Shown piece by piece: positions 4,161 through 5,588 of a stretch of DNA of 5,588 bases. Origin of the DNA: Actinomycetota bacterium (GTDB lineage Bacteria; Actinomycetota; Acidimicrobiia; Acidimicrobiales; Poriferisodalaceae); contig JAADHX010000257.1 of the NCBI GenBank assembly GCA_013151655.1, positions 1 through 5,588 of the forward strand, given 5' to 3'. Both the position numbers and the translations under genes were made by a program. Under the pieces are notes generated by a model, which was not told the origin of the DNA, did no database searches, and worked only from the letters and a program-made list of their open reading frames with translations. Numbering within the stretch: the first letter of the stretch is position 1; the number at the start of each line of letters is the position of its first letter.

Positions 4161-5534
4161 ATGACAGACTTGGCGGACACGCCGACCACCGAACTCGAGC
4201 TCGAGCTTCGCGCCAGAACCGCAGGCGTGGCCGCTCTTCGGATCGAACGCTTCGGAGAACGTCGCGCCGTTGTGGTCAGAATTGACGACACCGTACGCCG
4301 CGGAGCCCTGCGCCCCATCGATGGGGAGAACATTGGCGCCGCAGCACGGCTAGCGCGCACGAAACGTCTTCCACTCATACTTTTCATTGCGTCTTCTGGA
4401 GCCGACGCCAACGATGGTGTCGAGGCCTTGCACGGCTGGGGCAGCGCCGCCAAGGAGCTCGTGGCAGCCAGCGGTGTAGTGCCAATGATCGCCATTGTCG
4501 ACGGGCCAGCAGTTTCTGGCTCGGCGCTGCTCATCGGCTTAGCCGACATTGTCATTATGACCAAGGATGCCTACGCGTTTGTGAGCGGCCCACTCGGTGT
4601 TCGCCAGCTCACTGGCGTTCACATCGGCATCGAAGAGCTTGGTGGAGCCGACACCCATCACCGCACCACGGGCGTCGCCCACGAAATAGTGTCCGACCGG
4701 GCCGAGGCCGAAGCGCTCGTCGAGTCGATCCTCGAGTTCGTGCCAGACCACGCAGAAGCACTACCACCCATCATCGATACCGACGATCCCACCGATCGAC
4801 CAACGCCAGAGGTTCTGAGTGTGCTGCCACCGAGTTCGACCGGTGCCTACGACGTTCGCCACCTAGCTGCGAGCCTCGTCGACGATGGTCACCTGGTCGA
4901 GTTGCGAGGCGGCTGGGCCCCGAACATCGTCACCGCCTTGGCAAGCATCGGTGGCCACCCAGTGGGAATCGTCGCCAACCAGCCCACGGCGATGGCCGGA
5001 ACCCTCGACATCGCCGCCTCACAAAAGGGCGCTCGCTTCGTCTCGTTCTGCGATGCGTTCAATATCTCGCTGCTAACACTCGTCGACACGCCGGGGTTCT
5101 ATCCGGGCAAGGACCTCGAGTGGCGCGGAATGATCCGCCACGGCGCGCAGATGGCTTTTGCCTATGCGAGAGCGTCCGTGCCTCGGGTAGCACTCGTTCT
5201 GAGGAAGTCGTACGGGGGCGCGTTCATCGTGATGGATTCCAAGACGATGGGAAACGACGTGTACATGGCCTGGCCATCGGCCGAGATCGCAGTCATGGGC
5301 GCCAGGCAAGCAGCTGAGATTCTGGCTCGTCGCGAGGACGAAGCCGGCAAGGACGCCTTCGTTGCCGACTACGAGCACCGCTACCTGACACCGTACGTAG
5401 CCGCCGACCGGGGACTGATCGACATGATTATCGAACCCGAAACAACTCGCTCTTCACTTGCGAACGCGTTCGAAATGCTTCGCACAAAACGCGAGGTCAT
5501 CTCCGAACGGCGCCACGACAACACACCGCTCTAG
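4161..5534 (+). CDS. Carboxyltransferase (beta) subunit of an acyl-CoA carboxylase, short form
   Basis: The 457-residue product has two crotonase-fold halves of the biotin-dependent carboxyltransferase family. It would move a carboxyl group from biotin to an acyl-CoA in the cytoplasm. The N half (about 35-200) has SSGADANDGVEAL, SGVVPMIAIVDGPAVSGSA and EELGGADTH. The C half (about 225-445) has DTPGFYPGKDLEWRGMIRHGA, RKSYGGAF, SKTMGND and WPSAEIAVMGA. Actinobacterial beta subunits usually have about 510-540 residues; this one lacks most of the N-terminal helical segment. An in-frame stop at 4137 rules out a longer start. Ile356 lies where PccB-type enzymes have the Asp that helps set acyl-CoA preference, so acetyl-CoA or a broad range may be favoured; this is inference. 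No biotin carboxylase or biotin carrier gene is in the window. No ribosome-binding site is visible, so reinitiation after lysR or a leaderless message is likely. Confidence 0.9.
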   Translation: MTDLADTPTTELELELRARTAGVAALRIERFGERRAVVVRIDDTVRRGALRPIDGENIGAAARLARTKRLPLILFIASSGADANDGVEALHGWGSAAKELVAASGVVPMIAIVDGPAVSGSALLIGLADIVIMTKDAYAFVSGPLGVRQLTGVHIGIEELGGADTHHRTTGVAHEIVSDRAEAEALVESILEFVPDHAEALPPIIDTDDPTDRPTPEVLSVLPPSSTGAYDVRHLAASLVDDGHLVELRGGWAPNIVTALASIGGHPVGIVANQPTAMAGTLDIAASQKGARFVSFCDAFNISLLTLVDTPGFYPGKDLEWRGMIRHGAQMAFAYARASVPRVALVLRKSYGGAFIVMDSKTMGNDVYMAWPSAEIAVMGARQAAEILARREDEAGKDAFVADYEHRYLTPYVAADRGLIDMIIEPETTRSSLANAFEMLRTKREVISERRHDNTPL

Positions 5535-5588
5535 AACTCTTTGGCCATTGGGCACTGCACTGCCTCGAAAGGCGCTAGGTTCGTACTG
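5535..5588. other. Right-edge non-coding stub
   Basis: These 54 bp follow the carboxyltransferase stop. A small GCCT-CGAA-AGGC hairpin (5562-5573) and a GCACT tandem pair (5552-5561) are visible, but no T-tract, gene start or ribosome-binding site. Confidence 0.4.

Noticed and set aside
5562..5573. Small hairpin after the carboxyltransferase gene as a terminator
   Set aside because: It has only 4 bp of stem and no T-tract before the window ends.

Overview
The window looks like chromosomal DNA of a high-GC actinobacterium. The evidence is GC-rich coding with strong third-position bias, three confident genes with actinobacterial-style neighbours, and two small RNAs matching the actinobacterial 6C RNA description. 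A mitochondrial-type aconitase together with a short acyl-CoA carboxyltransferase makes a lineage such as Acidimicrobiia plausible, but that placement is inference.

Layout. The left edge (1-73, minus) holds the first 24 codons of a GntR-family regulator that runs out of the window. Its 116-bp divergent intergenic region contains three alternating TGTAT/ATACA half-sites and leads into a complete mitochondrial-type aconitase (190-2493, plus). The next 725 bp hold no convincing protein gene but are not empty. First comes a 16-bp tandem repeat (2551-2582), then two diverged copies of a 55-bp element at an exact 93-bp offset (2586-2640, 2679-2733). Then come two tandem minus-strand small RNAs (about 2886-2751 and 3138-2995). 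Each has two hairpins with a run of six cytosines in the loop, then a strong hairpin with a U-tract, and each is preceded by a plausible promoter. This is the 6C RNA architecture. On the right are a LysR-type regulator (3219-4139, plus) and, 21 bp later, a carboxyltransferase subunit of an acyl-CoA carboxylase (4161-5534, plus).

How they may work together. The lysR start region carries a perfect 15-bp palindrome of the LysR T-N11-A type (3196-3210). It lies right beside the lysR start codon and is centred about 65 bp upstream of the predicted start of the divergent small RNA. That is the classic arrangement for a LysR regulator that represses itself and controls a divergent target; here the divergent target would be a small RNA rather than a protein gene. 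A weaker T-N11-A site lies at nearly the same distance from the second small RNA. The lysR ribosome-binding site is a G5 run that a C6 loop could pair with, so a feedback loop is conceivable. The LysR is also well placed to control the carboxyltransferase downstream. The left-edge GntR regulator is the natural candidate to control aconitase. All transcription starts and RNA structures here were read by eye and have not been measured.
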